From assembly GCA_004794655.1 (NCBI GenBank), contig SMMW01000033.1, positions 3,445,501-3,509,500 of the forward strand: 64,000 bases of DNA, written 5' to 3'. The position numbers and the translations under genes are program-made. The stretch comes from Marisa cornuarietis (taxonomy: Eukaryota; Mollusca; Gastropoda; Architaenioglossa; Ampullariidae). Shown here piece after piece: positions 1-12,257 of the stretch (position 1 is its first letter; every line of letters begins with the position of its first letter). The notes beneath the pieces were generated by a model, which ran no database searches, was not told where the DNA came from, and saw only the letters and a list, made by a program, of their open reading frames with translations.

Positions 1-415
1 ACACACACACGGAGAAACTTAGTCAATACAAAACACACACGTACTATTTTCCAGATGCAGTCTCCTGTCACCGGTGTCCACACAACAAACTTCTTCGTAC
101 AGAATGTGTGGAAGGGGCTAGTAGTCGCCTGAGTCACGTGATGTTAACGACAGAAGAACTGGGCGCTCTGAATGATGCACCGTCACGCTGGTGCCCAGCG
201 GCAGGTCTACGGTCACGATCACAGAAAAATGAACCACGGCCAGAGAAGTTGGCAATGCATGTGGCTATTTCAGTGTAATTGTCCGCCATCCACCTTTTTC
301 AGACACTTGATTATGGAGACGCATACAAGACAAACCCATCCAAAGTGAAGCTAGTGTCTATGAGTTAACGATTGTCAAGAAATATGTAGCTTTTCTCTCT
401 CTCTGTTCGCTTGTT

Positions 416-420
<5 letters not shown>

Positions 421-480
<60 letters not shown>
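421..480 (+). repeat. (GT)n microsatellite
   Basis: About 28 GT units, ending in GCGT. Confidence 0.98.
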
Positions 481-481
<1 letters not shown>

Positions 482-3056
482 ACAACATGGAGTGGGATAA
501 AACTTATAAGCTTTATTAATACAAGAAATAAAGCAATGAAAAGATATATAAATGGACGACAATGCACAAAGAGTGGATTGTTAAGAACTACACCTGAAAT
601 GTGCACGTGTCCTAAACGAAAAGGACTGACCATAAAATATGGCAAGAATATAATCCACGCCCCCACTGTATGTTAGGCTGATGTACAGTGTGTCCATGCG
701 CCGTCCTTGTCTCGATGGTCCATATTCACGTTACATTTTTAAGACCCCCACCAAGGCCTGTATGATGTAAAAGGTGCATTTTCTCCAGGAAATCCAGGTA
801 TCACTTTAGGAGTTTAGGTAATCTCCTGGAAGGAGGGGCGGAAATAAAGACATTATTAAAGACTAACCCGGGAGTTATTTCAGATGAACTGGCTTAGATG
901 GCAACAAGATACTAATTTGCAAAATCTAATTTAATAATAGTATTTAGTTCTAGAACACAAACATTTGAGTGTTTTCAGAAGTGCGTTGAGGAAAGTGGGA
1001 AATGAGGGGGAATAATATCCCTGGTCCCCGTGTTAATTGAGTAGAATCCTTGTTATGACAAGGGCTCTTAACATTTGTTTCAGAGCTCTGAAATATTTGC
1101 GTCCTCTACGTCAGTCTATCAAGGCCAAACAATTTTAATGATAGCTCTTAACTAAGATACTTTAATAAAATATTAATAAACATATCAACAATGAAAAAGT
1201 TATTTTGCGCGCCTAATGTTTTACCCGAGTGTGCATTTAAACACTGCCACTCTTGATGTGTTTCTGGCCTACATCTGTCCACCTTATCTGTCTCCAGTTA
1301 ATACACATTTCATTCTTTACCCCGTACCTTTTCACCTTTCCATTCAATGTTATATTGAGTTGAACAAGACACAATAAATAATGTTTACAGACAATTAAAT
1401 AATGAAAGTTTGCTATGAGAATTTTTAAAAACGCATAGCAGCAATCGGAGTGAATAAAACATTAGAATTAGAAGATTAGACAACGTACATAATATTTTGA
1501 TAAGAGAAATAAATCATACGAAAATTAAAGAAGCCAGGTAATAACCGCCGGCAGTAACAACAAGCTTATTGTTGCTCATTGGAAAATCACTCCGAAATAC
1601 ATGGAGAGAAGCGGTAATGTGAGAGGATGATGGCTGGTTGGGGATGTTATCAGTGATGCGACAACATCAGTGAGGCAACAACGATTGGAAACAGCGGGAA
1701 GAGACCACCGTCATCTATCACCTCTGACGTCATTACTATCATTCGCATTATCGTCAAATCATCACCAGTCGACAGAAAGACTGTGTTGTTGACTGATTTA
1801 CCGGCATGTTTACCTCTGACCATTTATTTGTTTGCTTCCCGTGGGGCGTTTAGGTCAACCTATCGAGGAAGGCTAAGGGACGGGTGAGAAAACAAAAAAG
1901 TCATTGTCTTGTTACAGATGGTACAGCAAACAGCTTGTGTCGGCTGTACGCACTCCTCTTTCCTCTACTGAAGCCAGCGTCGTGCGTGCGTGTAACAGAT
2001 CTCCACAACAAAAGAGGTTACTTTCGCATCGATGTCGCACCAGGAACAATCTACTGCATGATGTTGCTTGAGTAAACATAATCAGTTCTCGCCCTTGAAA
2101 GTTTGGGGAACTGATGTCACGGTACCAGATGTCGCAAGATTCGCATCATATTCATCGACTTTCCATTCCTTACTCTCGCTAAGTCCATGTTACGCCTTTA
2201 CCTTTCAATAATTCCCCATTTAGGAGAATCTGACGACCCCAGTTGGGATGGTTCCAAAGAAGTCATTCAAACAAGTGATACGGCAGCCTACCTGTGCCAT
2301 CACTGCGGGCTAAAACTTGCAACATTACACCTGTGAGAACCGACATCGATAATTGGATAAGTACTACGATGACAAGATAGCGAAGACGAGTAAGATGATG
2401 AATCTTTGTTCTGATACCGTCGCGAACAAAACAATAGTTCGTTGTGTATACCCTAGTAATGTCTGGTTCCGCGATTAGCGCTTGTTTGCTCATTTAACAC
2501 CGAAAAATGAGTTTGACTTGACTACGAAAATATGATCTAATTGTCTAATAGATTAGCATGTTAAAAAAAAAGCTATTTCGAATCCTAAAACTTACCTCGC
2601 ATTTGTCTTTCCAGCTGGTGTTTTGAATCACGGGTCATTTCAAACGGATCCCGTTTTACGGTATCTCCCAAAGGAAATCAATAACAGAAAGCTTATGCTG
2701 TAATACGGAGAAGAGATTTAAGTTTCATGTGACAACAGTGACACGAGCGTGACTCACAGACAAAAGCAACGGCCATTTTCATTAATAATAACGACAGCAG
2801 AGCCCTAAATAAATGACTGTTGTGTTTTCATAACAAACAGAACGAGTACAAGTTAGAAAACATGAACAACGAATAGAGCACACTTGCACGAGAGTGGGAT
2901 AAAATTACTCTGTTGTGTTTATTTCAGGGGTTTCCATTTCTCTTTCTGTTTGCGTTTGATCCGTCCGGAAACCAGGAAGAGATCTCTTCTAGGGTCAAGG
3001 TCAGAACGACGAAATTCTTCCTGAAAGCAGGCAGCAATATACCCTCACATGCAGCA

Positions 3057-3277
<221 letters not shown>

Positions 3278-4172
3278 CGCTTTTTTCCCAAGTTTCCTTT
3301 TTTTCATTGTTTAGTTTGAAGGAGGTGTAAACATGGCCAGGTTGATCTCTTCCGCAGAGTCCGCATGCGTCTGTTTGGGCGGAAGAGGACAACCAGCGGA
3401 TGATTGAAGCTCAGTCGATAAGCCGTTGTAGATTTGCAGCTTTCAATTAAATAAGCTTCGAGTTTTGAGCTCAAAAAGAAAGTTTTTTCACTGTTGACTA
3501 CTCTCCCCTCACTCCTTCTCTATCTTTCTGGCTTATCATTCTCTCCTACTCATTGTTTGTGTGTTTGCGCGCGCGGCGTGCGGCAGAAGAATGGGGGGGG
3601 GTCCTGCTAATGCTTCTTATATGTTTGCATGTATTTGGCACGACGATAAGGTCTTAGCTGAAAGTCCAGAGAATGTTTGCTGGTGTGAGGTCAAGCGATA
3701 AACGCATGCACAGCCACGCGTTTACCCCAAGACCAAAGGAACAAGATATCATCGTCGATGCGAGGACTGTGTCCAGCAAAGGCAGGAAAGAGAAATAAAT
3801 TCAGTTATTTGACAAAGTACTTTTACGAATTCTTTACTTTCCCTTTTAAGATTCAATGTGACTGTTTTCTCCCATTCAAATGGTTCCAAAAAAACAAAAA
3901 CAAAAAAAAACCCCACGAACAAAAGAACGAAAGAAAGAAACAAAGAAAGAGGTGAGAACTACTGTATAATTAAAATTGCATTTAAAATGACAATGACAAT
4001 TGCTTCTTTACAGGTTTTTGATAGCAGAAGCAAAACAGTGAGCCTTTTAACTTCGCCTTGCCCATACAAGAGAAAAGTGTCGGACTTTGTAGACTACTAA
4101 AATAACAACAGACGTGAAGTATTTTAGAGAGAAACAGCGAGCAACAGACACGGTGACAATGAGATGGAGACG

Positions 4173-4303
4173 CTATGAGATATACTTGATGAGATGGGTT
4201 ATGAGAGATACGTGATGAGAGAAGGGTTATGAGAGATACGTGATGAGAGATGAGTTATGAGAGATACGTGATGAGAGAAGGGTTATGAGAGATACGTGAT
4301 AAG
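4173..4303 (+). repeat. 28-bp minisatellite
   Basis: Unit ATGAGAGATACGTGATGAGA plus GAAGGGTT begins at 4201, 4229, 4257 and 4285, with a diverged first copy from 4173. It alternates between GAAGGG and GATGAG variants. Confidence 0.93.
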
Positions 4304-4952
4304 CAATCCTTCCTTCCGCAGTTTCGTCTTTGTGCAAATATCATAGAGTGTGTTTACACAAACCAAGATAGTGTAGCCTACTACACACATAGCCTATACG
4401 GAACAGCCTATTGTTCATAGGCTCCAACTTGTACATTTTGATTACACCAGCATCATCACAACAATACGAGTAGCGCGCTGCCTCACGTGACTATCTGGGT
4501 ATATGCGACATTCCGTATATGACTGAACATTTCATCCGGAAATTTCTTTGAAAGAAATGAACTGGAAACTGCGTGAGAGTATAAAACTGTTGCCCCATCG
4601 AAAGATTCTGAGCACGACTTTGCTCCCTTTGCTGTGTTTTTGATGGTCTGTGACCCGTCATTCCCTCACTCCCTCACTCCCTCACTCCCCACCAACCCCA
4701 TCCCTAACGCATTACCCCAAAACGTTGGACTCGAGGCCGTGACCTCTGTCTCACATGGTCAGTGACGTCAATGGCTTTTACCTACTGGTGTGTACGGGGC
4801 CCTGGTTTATGCAGGTCCGTGGCTGCTAGTGGACAAGAATGCTGTCTGTTGCAAGCTCTTTTCTTGTCCCGTAAATAGTTCCTTATCATTTGGCTGGAGT
4901 CGTCTTGTCGGTGAACGAAACTCACCGCGATCCATCCCACAACCAACCAACA

Positions 4953-5063
4953 GTGGCAACTTTTATGTGTAGTCGTGGCAACTTTTTATGAGCAGTCGTA
5001 GCAACTCTTATGTGTAGTCGTAGCAACTCTTATGTGTAGTCGTGGCAACTCTTATCTATAGTC
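4953..5063 (+). repeat. 22-bp minisatellite, five units
   Basis: Unit GTAGCAACTCTTATGTGTAGTC with variants begins at 4953, 4975, 4998, 5020 and 5042. One unit is 23 bp. Confidence 0.93.
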
Positions 5064-5335
5064 ATGATGTTTTATATATATATATATAGTAGCGTGGGCT
5101 CGACCAGCAGTTTTGTGATGAGACAAAGTACTTTGAAGTGGTTTCCAAAGAGAAACTACACAAAACGAATCATGTCATTCCAAGAGAACCTCACGCGAAA
5201 CGCACATGCGCATGATGCGTGTGTAAAGTATGTGTGCGTATATGCGTGCATGTTGCTCGTGTGAGGCGCATGTGAATACAGGAGTGAATAGAAAAGTGTG
5301 TTCCTATGTACAGGTGTATATATGTGAAGTATGTA

Positions 5336-5339
<4 letters not shown>

Positions 5340-5385
<46 letters not shown>

Positions 5386-5400
5386 TGCGCGCGCGTGCGC
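5340..5400 (+). repeat. (GT)n(GA)n(GC)n compound microsatellite
   Basis: GT run, then GA run, then alternating GC/GT bases. Confidence 0.95.
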
Positions 5401-5559
5401 GTTCGTGCATACCTGCAGGTGTACGTGTGAAGTGCATGTGCATGTGCGTGCAGCAGGTGTTTATATTTGCTTGGGGTGCTATATTCCAGAGTTACAACAC
5501 AAAAAGATCATTGAAATTACAGACAAAGGCTTTCTTTAAAGAAAATTAATAATAATAAT

Positions 5560-6062
5560 GATGATGAAGATTTGTATAGCGCATATTCACACTCATAGAG
5601 AGCCTGCTCTTAGCGCTTAAAACGAGGAAGCGACATGGACTAAATGGATAGAACACGAGGGACGGAAGAATAAACGAGAGTACTGACGACAAACAGAAAA
5701 CAAAGATAGAAAACACAAAAAGGCACCAAGTAACAGGAACAGAGAATATAGAGATTCTGTAGAGAAAGATGGGTAGAAAAGTATCAAGAGTGGAAGGGGG
5801 GGGAGGGTAAGAAGGACGAGCATTGTGTGGACTGTGTTAGGAGTAATGCTCAAGGAAGAGGTGCGTTTTGGGTATGTACATACTAGTCATGGACAACGAA
5901 TGGGTTTCAGGATCTTTTCCTTTTTTTCGATCTTTATTCTTTCTTTCTCTCCTTCTTTCATCTGAGACTGTACGACTGGTGGAAGAAGGGTGCATTTTAG
6001 AGACAGAGACAAGAAACGAGGCTGGCTGTTTGATTGACACATCACAGCTGTATGAGCCCATA
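5560..6062 (-). mobile_element. Decayed non-LTR retrotransposon 3' end (family A, copy 1)
   Basis: Read on the minus strand, the relic ends its coding part with YIPKTHLFLEHYS and a stop near 5837-5880, matching the LKTHLF-type C terminus of many non-LTR reverse transcriptase ORFs. It is followed by a 3' UTR with CACACAATGCT, GTGTTTTCTAT, AAGCGCTAAGAGCA and TACAAATC, and a tail of ATC/ATT repeats (5575-5548). The same UTR elements in the same order occur at 58300-58600 on the plus strand. The 5' part of the element is missing or unrecognisable. Confidence 0.7.
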
Positions 6063-8249
6063 AAGGCTAGGGTGGGTACGTCTGGCAGGGCGGAGGTGCC
6101 GCTGGAAACACTAAGAGGGGAGAGGGAAGGGTGTCTCCTTCCACGGCTGCATCGGGTTATCTCCCGCCTCTAACAGTTATCAGCCCTTCGTTTCTTGCGA
6201 ACCACGTGCCCCTGATTTCGCCGTGCGCGGACTAACTAGCAACTAATTACTGCTCAGGCGTCTTCCGCGAACATTGGGAAACTTTAACTGGTACTTCCGC
6301 TCAGCAGGAGACAAAACTCTCTTCGTGCTTACTTTTCAGTGGTAAAACATGATGTTTGTCCTCCCTTGTTAATAATGGCTTTGTGGACATTTTTAAAGGC
6401 TTTTTTATCGTTAATTATTCGTGTGTTAATTTTTTAAATGACTGACACAAGGGTGGGGGATGGAAAGAAAAAAGCAATGAAGAAGTTGAAAGAGAGAAGG
6501 CGGAAGAAAGAGAATCTAGGAGCCCTGGGGGGCAATTTTATGCCAGACGCGAAAATAGCCGCATTTCCGGCTGTGTAGTCACAGTAAAAAGTTTTCAGGA
6601 ACTGTCAAAACCATGTGGAGACTGGTTTAGTGAAAACTCGAACCGCGCAAGGACAGGTTCTTATGTAACTAGACCTTCAAGAGTACCGGCTATGCCTTTA
6701 AGCTAAGCAATCAGTGCAAAAAAACAAGAGGGTTAATTGGTGTCAGCGGTTCATTTAAATGTAATAATTGTCACAGGTTTGGGCAAGACTCATATCATTA
6801 CGCTAGCAGCGAGGCTGGATTTTTTTATTATTACAGTTAATTGTTTTTTTTTTTGGTTCCCTTCTTTGTCAGGGGGGGAGAAAGGTGGAAGGCATAGAAA
6901 TAACCAATTGCAACAAAAAACTGACGTAGAAAAATAAAGAATTAAAAAAGTAATAAATAAAAAGACACAAAAATTGTGAAATGAAGAATAGGAAAGAAAG
7001 AAATAAGATGAGAATGAAAAAAGAGATAAAGACAGGCAGAATGAATAAAAGATAGAAAAAGGAAAGAAAGAAAAAGGAGTGAGAGAGAGAAAATAGAGAA
7101 TGAATGAAAGAAAGAGCTCAGACTGGTGGCGAACGAACCTGCCGAACGCAGATGTCCTTAACAAAGACAGATGACCGAAAGTTTCTTCAAATCCGTCCAT
7201 CATCCATTTTAGTTTTGATAAAAACGGAAAGTGTCCAAAGACACAAGACTCGCCGAAATTGCCTCGAGATGTCAATGAACGTCGCGGCCACGTGCACAAT
7301 GCCAAAGGGACGCAAGCTGCAGTTTCCAAAGGGTCATGGCGCACAAGTGCCGCCGGCTAGAGGGGCGGAGGTAGGGAGAACTACATTTCGCTGTTAATAC
7401 AGACGGGTTGAGACAGATGGAGACGAAATCTTGTTGTGCGCATCTCTGCTGCGACAATTGCTTTGTCATCACGTCGTTAAGAATGATTATGGTGGGTGTG
7501 TTGCTGGGTAGCTGCCCTGTACCCGGTTGTAGCTGTAAGCATATCGTATTTCTAAATCTTTTTATTACTACTAATAACACTGATGTCTAGCACTTCTATT
7601 TTTAATCTTCTTTTCTTCTTCCACTATTACTACTAGAGCTCCCGTCCACACGGCGAAATGTGCTTTACAGATTCTACTAATATTATTCTTTCTACTACTA
7701 TGCATAGATATAGCGTGTTACATAGATACCAAAAAGTAAGTCAAGGTGATTTGTACTGTTTACTGTGGTTCGCTTTGTTACCTTTAGATGATGTACTTTC
7801 AGCACATCATCTAAGAGAAAATGCACGGTCTTGTATGTACATGAACTACGTCTACCTTCGCTGTGAAAATGTTTTGCCAGCACAATGACATCTGCATTTC
7901 AGGAAGTCTTTCAACTTCGGCAAAATTTGGAGGGCCATTTGCTGCTTCTCCACACGATTTTCCTGGTCCCGCTTCTTCACAGTAACAACAGATTCTGATA
8001 AAAGTATACATTTCAGTTTTTTATTTCCTTAATGTCACTCCAAACATATTTTAAATCATTCAGACAGGCGTCAGATGTCACTTCCTCAGTGTGGTTTATT
8101 TCGAACATTTGAACGACGTGTCCGTCTTATCTTGCCCACCTTAACTAGACCACATTCACATATTAAATTTGCCTACTGGGACAAATAAAGTTGGTAATTG
8201 TCATTGTCACCTGACATGTCATGTAAACTAAACAAAAATGTTTAAAACC

Positions 8250-8820
8250 TGTGCACTTATGCAGCGCACCAAGCTCCAGCAGCACACATGCACATGCCTA
8301 TGAAACGGAGTTGCAGGTGTTCGACATTTTCAGAAGCTGATTTGATTTTGATACCAACGATTGTGGCTCAGTCTTACAGAGAGTGTACAAAGAACAGTCA
8401 CTTCACTGATGCTGACAACAGAATCCCACCGCTGAAATTCTGTGTCTCTTGCTCACCTACCTGCTTTATACAGCCAGCTGTCTATCGATCCTTTCATCTT
8501 CCTTAACTGCCTGCATTCTGGCCTCGGTCAAAAGGCTGAGACTTGCCTGGCTTGGCCATGTGACCGTCCATAACGTCATAACCCAGTCAAGGAACATCCG
8601 TCATGGTGTCCGCTAGGGCGCCCGACGCCGAGGTCGACAGAGGAAGAACTGGCCTGCAAACATCAATGAATGGACATATCTTTTCATGTCAACCAGTTAA
8701 CCTCCAAACAGCAACGGCCACAGGGGAGAGAACCGGCCTGTCAGCTGCTGCTTCCGGCCAGTCCTCCCAACGACCAACAAGGGACGGAACTGAACCGGGC
8801 AGCTATACATCTACAGGCTC
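8250..8820 (+). mobile_element. Decayed non-LTR retrotransposon reverse transcriptase C-terminal fragment (family B)
   Basis: In one plus-strand frame from about 8530 the translation contains KRLRLAWLGHVTVHN, then after an in-frame stop GARRRGRQRKNWPANINEWT, then another stop. This is the familiar RLRWLGHV...RRRGRQRKxWxxNIxEWT block near the C terminus of non-LTR retrotransposon ORF2. Upstream, in another frame, SYRECTKNSHFTDAD resembles the ISYRDHxTN segment that precedes it. Frameshifts and stops show it is dead. The relic likely ends near 8815; the upstream limit is uncertain. Confidence 0.7.
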
Positions 8821-9362
8821 AGTCCTTCGCCTGTAAAAGCCCAGCTATTGTTTTTGCGGCTACTGATCCTTTCTTCGGTCTTTTAATACATTCCTTCACT
8901 TGGCAAAGCCTGAGCACAATAGTCTTCACCATCTAGCCCTTGTCCTCGCTAGACAGCATTCAACCCTCGGGCGGCTCGTGACACGAACGTCCAAGCCTAA
9001 ATCACATGTTGGTCAGCTCTTATTTATAAAAAAGGGCAAGGATAGGGCGAGGGAAAAAGAAGCTCACACCTCGGACTTCATCAACACTAGAAAGAAAATA
9101 TGACAAACGCAGTCACATGTTCTGCAGAACATCGCTTGAAGAGCGCTGCGTTATCCTCGCTACGAACTATGGGTATGGTGTGCTGTCAGCTTAATGTTCC
9201 TTCTCCAGATTCACTTTATTCCTCAATCCATAAATGATAGAACGGGAGTGGGGAGCCCCAACGAAAGTGAATGAAACTTCATCACCTTGTTTGTTTGACC
9301 TGCTAACAAGGCTTAGTGGAGCAGAAATAATATGCAAATGATGTTTTGAAGGTGACCTGCAA

Positions 9363-9512
9363 CAGTAAAATAAATACAACAAAATAACATAATATAAAAC
9401 AAAATAAGAGAACGTAATGTAAAATGAAACTATAAAATAAAATAAAATAATAATAGCAAGTAAAACAAAATAAGAAAATATAATGTAACATAAAATAAAA
9501 TAAAACAGGGAA
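9363..9512 (+). repeat. AT-rich TAAAA-type simple repeat
   Basis: Degenerate AAAATA/AAACA units over 150 bp; frames opposite give Phe/Tyr/Leu/Ile-rich artefact ORFs. Confidence 0.8.
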
Positions 9513-10154
9513 GTTTCAATCCCTTTTTTTAAACCAGGCAAAAGCATGCAAAAGCCTGCAGAAAGAGTGCATTGCATTCTTGTTACAGACACTGGCTAAG
9601 GAAATTACTGGTAATACTGGGGAGGGAGGGAGTGGAGGGAGAAAGAAGAAAATCGTTTTCTTTTTCTTTTGCACAAGAACAGCGATCGTGTTTGGAGGCG
9701 TTTCAGTGATCTGGATTAAAGCCCTTTAATCTTGCCCTCGAAGAGTCGTTATGCTGATGAGAAAAATTGCCATTTCGATTATAACGACAACAACTTATAT
9801 GAGTTATTGCTGTCCACAGAAGTACAGAAAATAACAAGAGGGACTTAGCGGGGCGGGGGTGGAGGGGGGAAGAGAGAAAAGGACGGGGGGGGGAGGATCG
9901 ATGGGAAGCATTGCGAGGGAAGAAGTCCCAGTTAGCAAGTTAAGCGAATCCCCAGTATTATAGAAAATGTCATTAGAGGCAGTCGGTCCCGCGCCGCTCT
10001 GTATCTGGGTTGTATCGCCTGCCGCCATCTCTTTCCTGACCCAGCAGCAGCGGGTCCCCTCGCAGCACTTCCATCCAGTCCGCAGTCACAGGGCGAGACA
10101 GCTGACCGACAGAATTCACTCCCCCACTCCCTTTCCCCAGCATGAGGAGCCCCT

Positions 10155-10201
10155 ACTAAGGGTTGTGCTTTAAGGTACACTAAGGGTTGTGCTTTAAAAG
10201 T
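10155..10201 (+). repeat. 24-bp tandem duplication
   Basis: ACTAAGGGTTGTGCTTTAA occurs at 10155 and 10179, 24 bp apart. Confidence 0.93.
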
Positions 10202-10754
10202 ACTAGACCCACACTAACTGCTCTACTAGAGCCCCCCTTATTGCCTCTAGTACTCGGCTATCCCAGACTAACCGCTCCCGAGACCCAAACATTGTTCGTA
10301 GTACTCTAATACCCCCCCCCCCGTCCAGACCCATGCTAACTGGTCTCAAGATCAACGTTAACCCTTCTGCTAGTAGCTTTTTTCCAGAATCACTCTAACC
10401 ACACTTCTACACTCGCAAGAACGTTCCACGCCATTGCACTAAACTAACACTAATTGATGCACGTAGCCTGCACTAACACTACTGCTCAACTAGACCCAGA
10501 TCCACTAGACCTGCAATGACAGCCCCACATGATCTAAGCTCAAGGAGGCTGGCACCGCTTGCTCATGGTGGGCTCACAGACCGTGGAATCGGTGTGCATG
10601 GAGGCAGGGTGGAGGCCTTGGTGGCTGATCTGACACTGAAAGCAACATTGAACAGACGAACGATGTCTTAGCTCAGACCGCCAAGATGGCAAAAAGTTAC
10701 TATTAACATGAATGGTACGCAGAGATTTCTGGGAAAAGTAAACATTACTCGTCA

Positions 10755-10757
10755 CAA

Positions 10758-10792
<35 letters not shown>

Positions 10793-10794
10793 AT
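10755..10794 (+). repeat. (AAAT)n microsatellite
   Basis: About ten uninterrupted AAAT/ATAA units. Confidence 0.97.
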
Positions 10795-10910
10795 CTTCAC
10801 AGGAAGCTTATCAAGACAACGTTATCGTTGGGTCATAGTTTTAATTTCGTTTACGTGTCCTATATATTTCGAAAAGCAGTAATACTTACCAGGGTGGAGA
10901 AATTCGAATT

Positions 10911-11025
<115 letters not shown>

Positions 11026-12189
11026 GGAAGAAAGAGGCAGCGGAAGAGGAAGAGAATAGAGGATGGAGGGAGAAACACCCCCTCACTTACGTTAACAATG
11101 TTGGTTTCTTCCCCCCCCCCCCGTTAATCTCAGGCAATTTCTGTTAGAGAATCAGCGATTGTCCCCGAGTTGTTAAAAATCGTCCTTAAAACAGTTCTTC
11201 CTCATCATACGCAGTTCTGTCTCCTTTCCAGCCCATGTGCATAATCCCCTTTCCATGTAGGAAAAATAAAAAAAATTACCCTGTCGGCTTCTTCTGGTTC
11301 CCTTTTTCTTCCTAATGATATCAGGAGAAAACAAAACAGGATACCGAAGATTAACTATTATCAATTTTCCATTTGGCAGGGGGAAAAACTATCCTGAATC
11401 AAACCATCCTTTTTGGTTTGTTCTAAAACAAACCTGCTTCAGCGGTGCGATCGGTAACTTTCAGGAAAAGGGCATGGAAGGTAGGCGAATACTAACAAAC
11501 GGTCTGCTCCATGGACAGCAATGATGGTGGATAAATGTTAAAGGCCAGAGCTGAGATCCAGGGCACCAGCAGTGGGCACTGAGCTCGGCAGCAAAGATGG
11601 CGCTGGTGTAAGCACGTGAGTCAGAGTTACCACCCGGTTAAAAAACATGTAACGAGTGATCTGTCGAATCGTATTGGAGGGGGAGGGGAAGTGTAGGGAA
11701 ACCGTTACATGCTGATTATCTCTCTGGACTGTTACGAAACCGACCAACTGATTAGTAGGAAAACTGCATTGGACCAGAGTTATCTCGACTCCTCCAAGCT
11801 TTATTGATCATGTTTAATCTGTTCGAACAATCACCAGTCACCAGTCAGAAAATTGTCCTGTGGCTTGTGTACTGCTCGAACGCGCACTTTCGATAAAGAC
11901 GAAAAGAAATCAACAGAATATAAAATATACTGCCCCGATCCTGCGGCCATCATTGGATGGACTCATTGTATCTGTGTGTAGTCTGTGGGGAGTCGCCTGC
12001 TGTTTTCCTTGCTGGCTGCTACCAGAAAATACATCATCTTTTCCTGTCAGCAGATGCATTTGTCATCCATTTACTTGCACAAATAAATAGAGGAAGGTAT
12101 AAAGCGTGGAAAAAGATAGAAATATTAATACTAATATTGAATTTTATTTGTTTGGCCATAGGATCCTATCAATGGGGTGATAGAACTTC

Positions 12190-12190
<1 letters not shown>

Positions 12191-12255
<65 letters not shown>
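12191..12255 (+). repeat. (AC)n microsatellite flanked by a short direct repeat
   Basis: About 32 AC units. Copies of ATTTTATTxGTTTGGCC lie on both sides, at 12141 and 12256. Confidence 0.97.

Positions 12256-12257
<2 letters not shown>

Noticed and set aside
6790..7344. 184-codon minus-strand ORF
   Set aside because: Phe/Ser/Leu-rich translation of a purine-rich strand; no domain or start context.
8160..8205. GGGACAAATAAAG-type L2/CR1-like 3' tail
   Set aside because: Only a short AT-rich similarity with no upstream coding relic or repeat tail.
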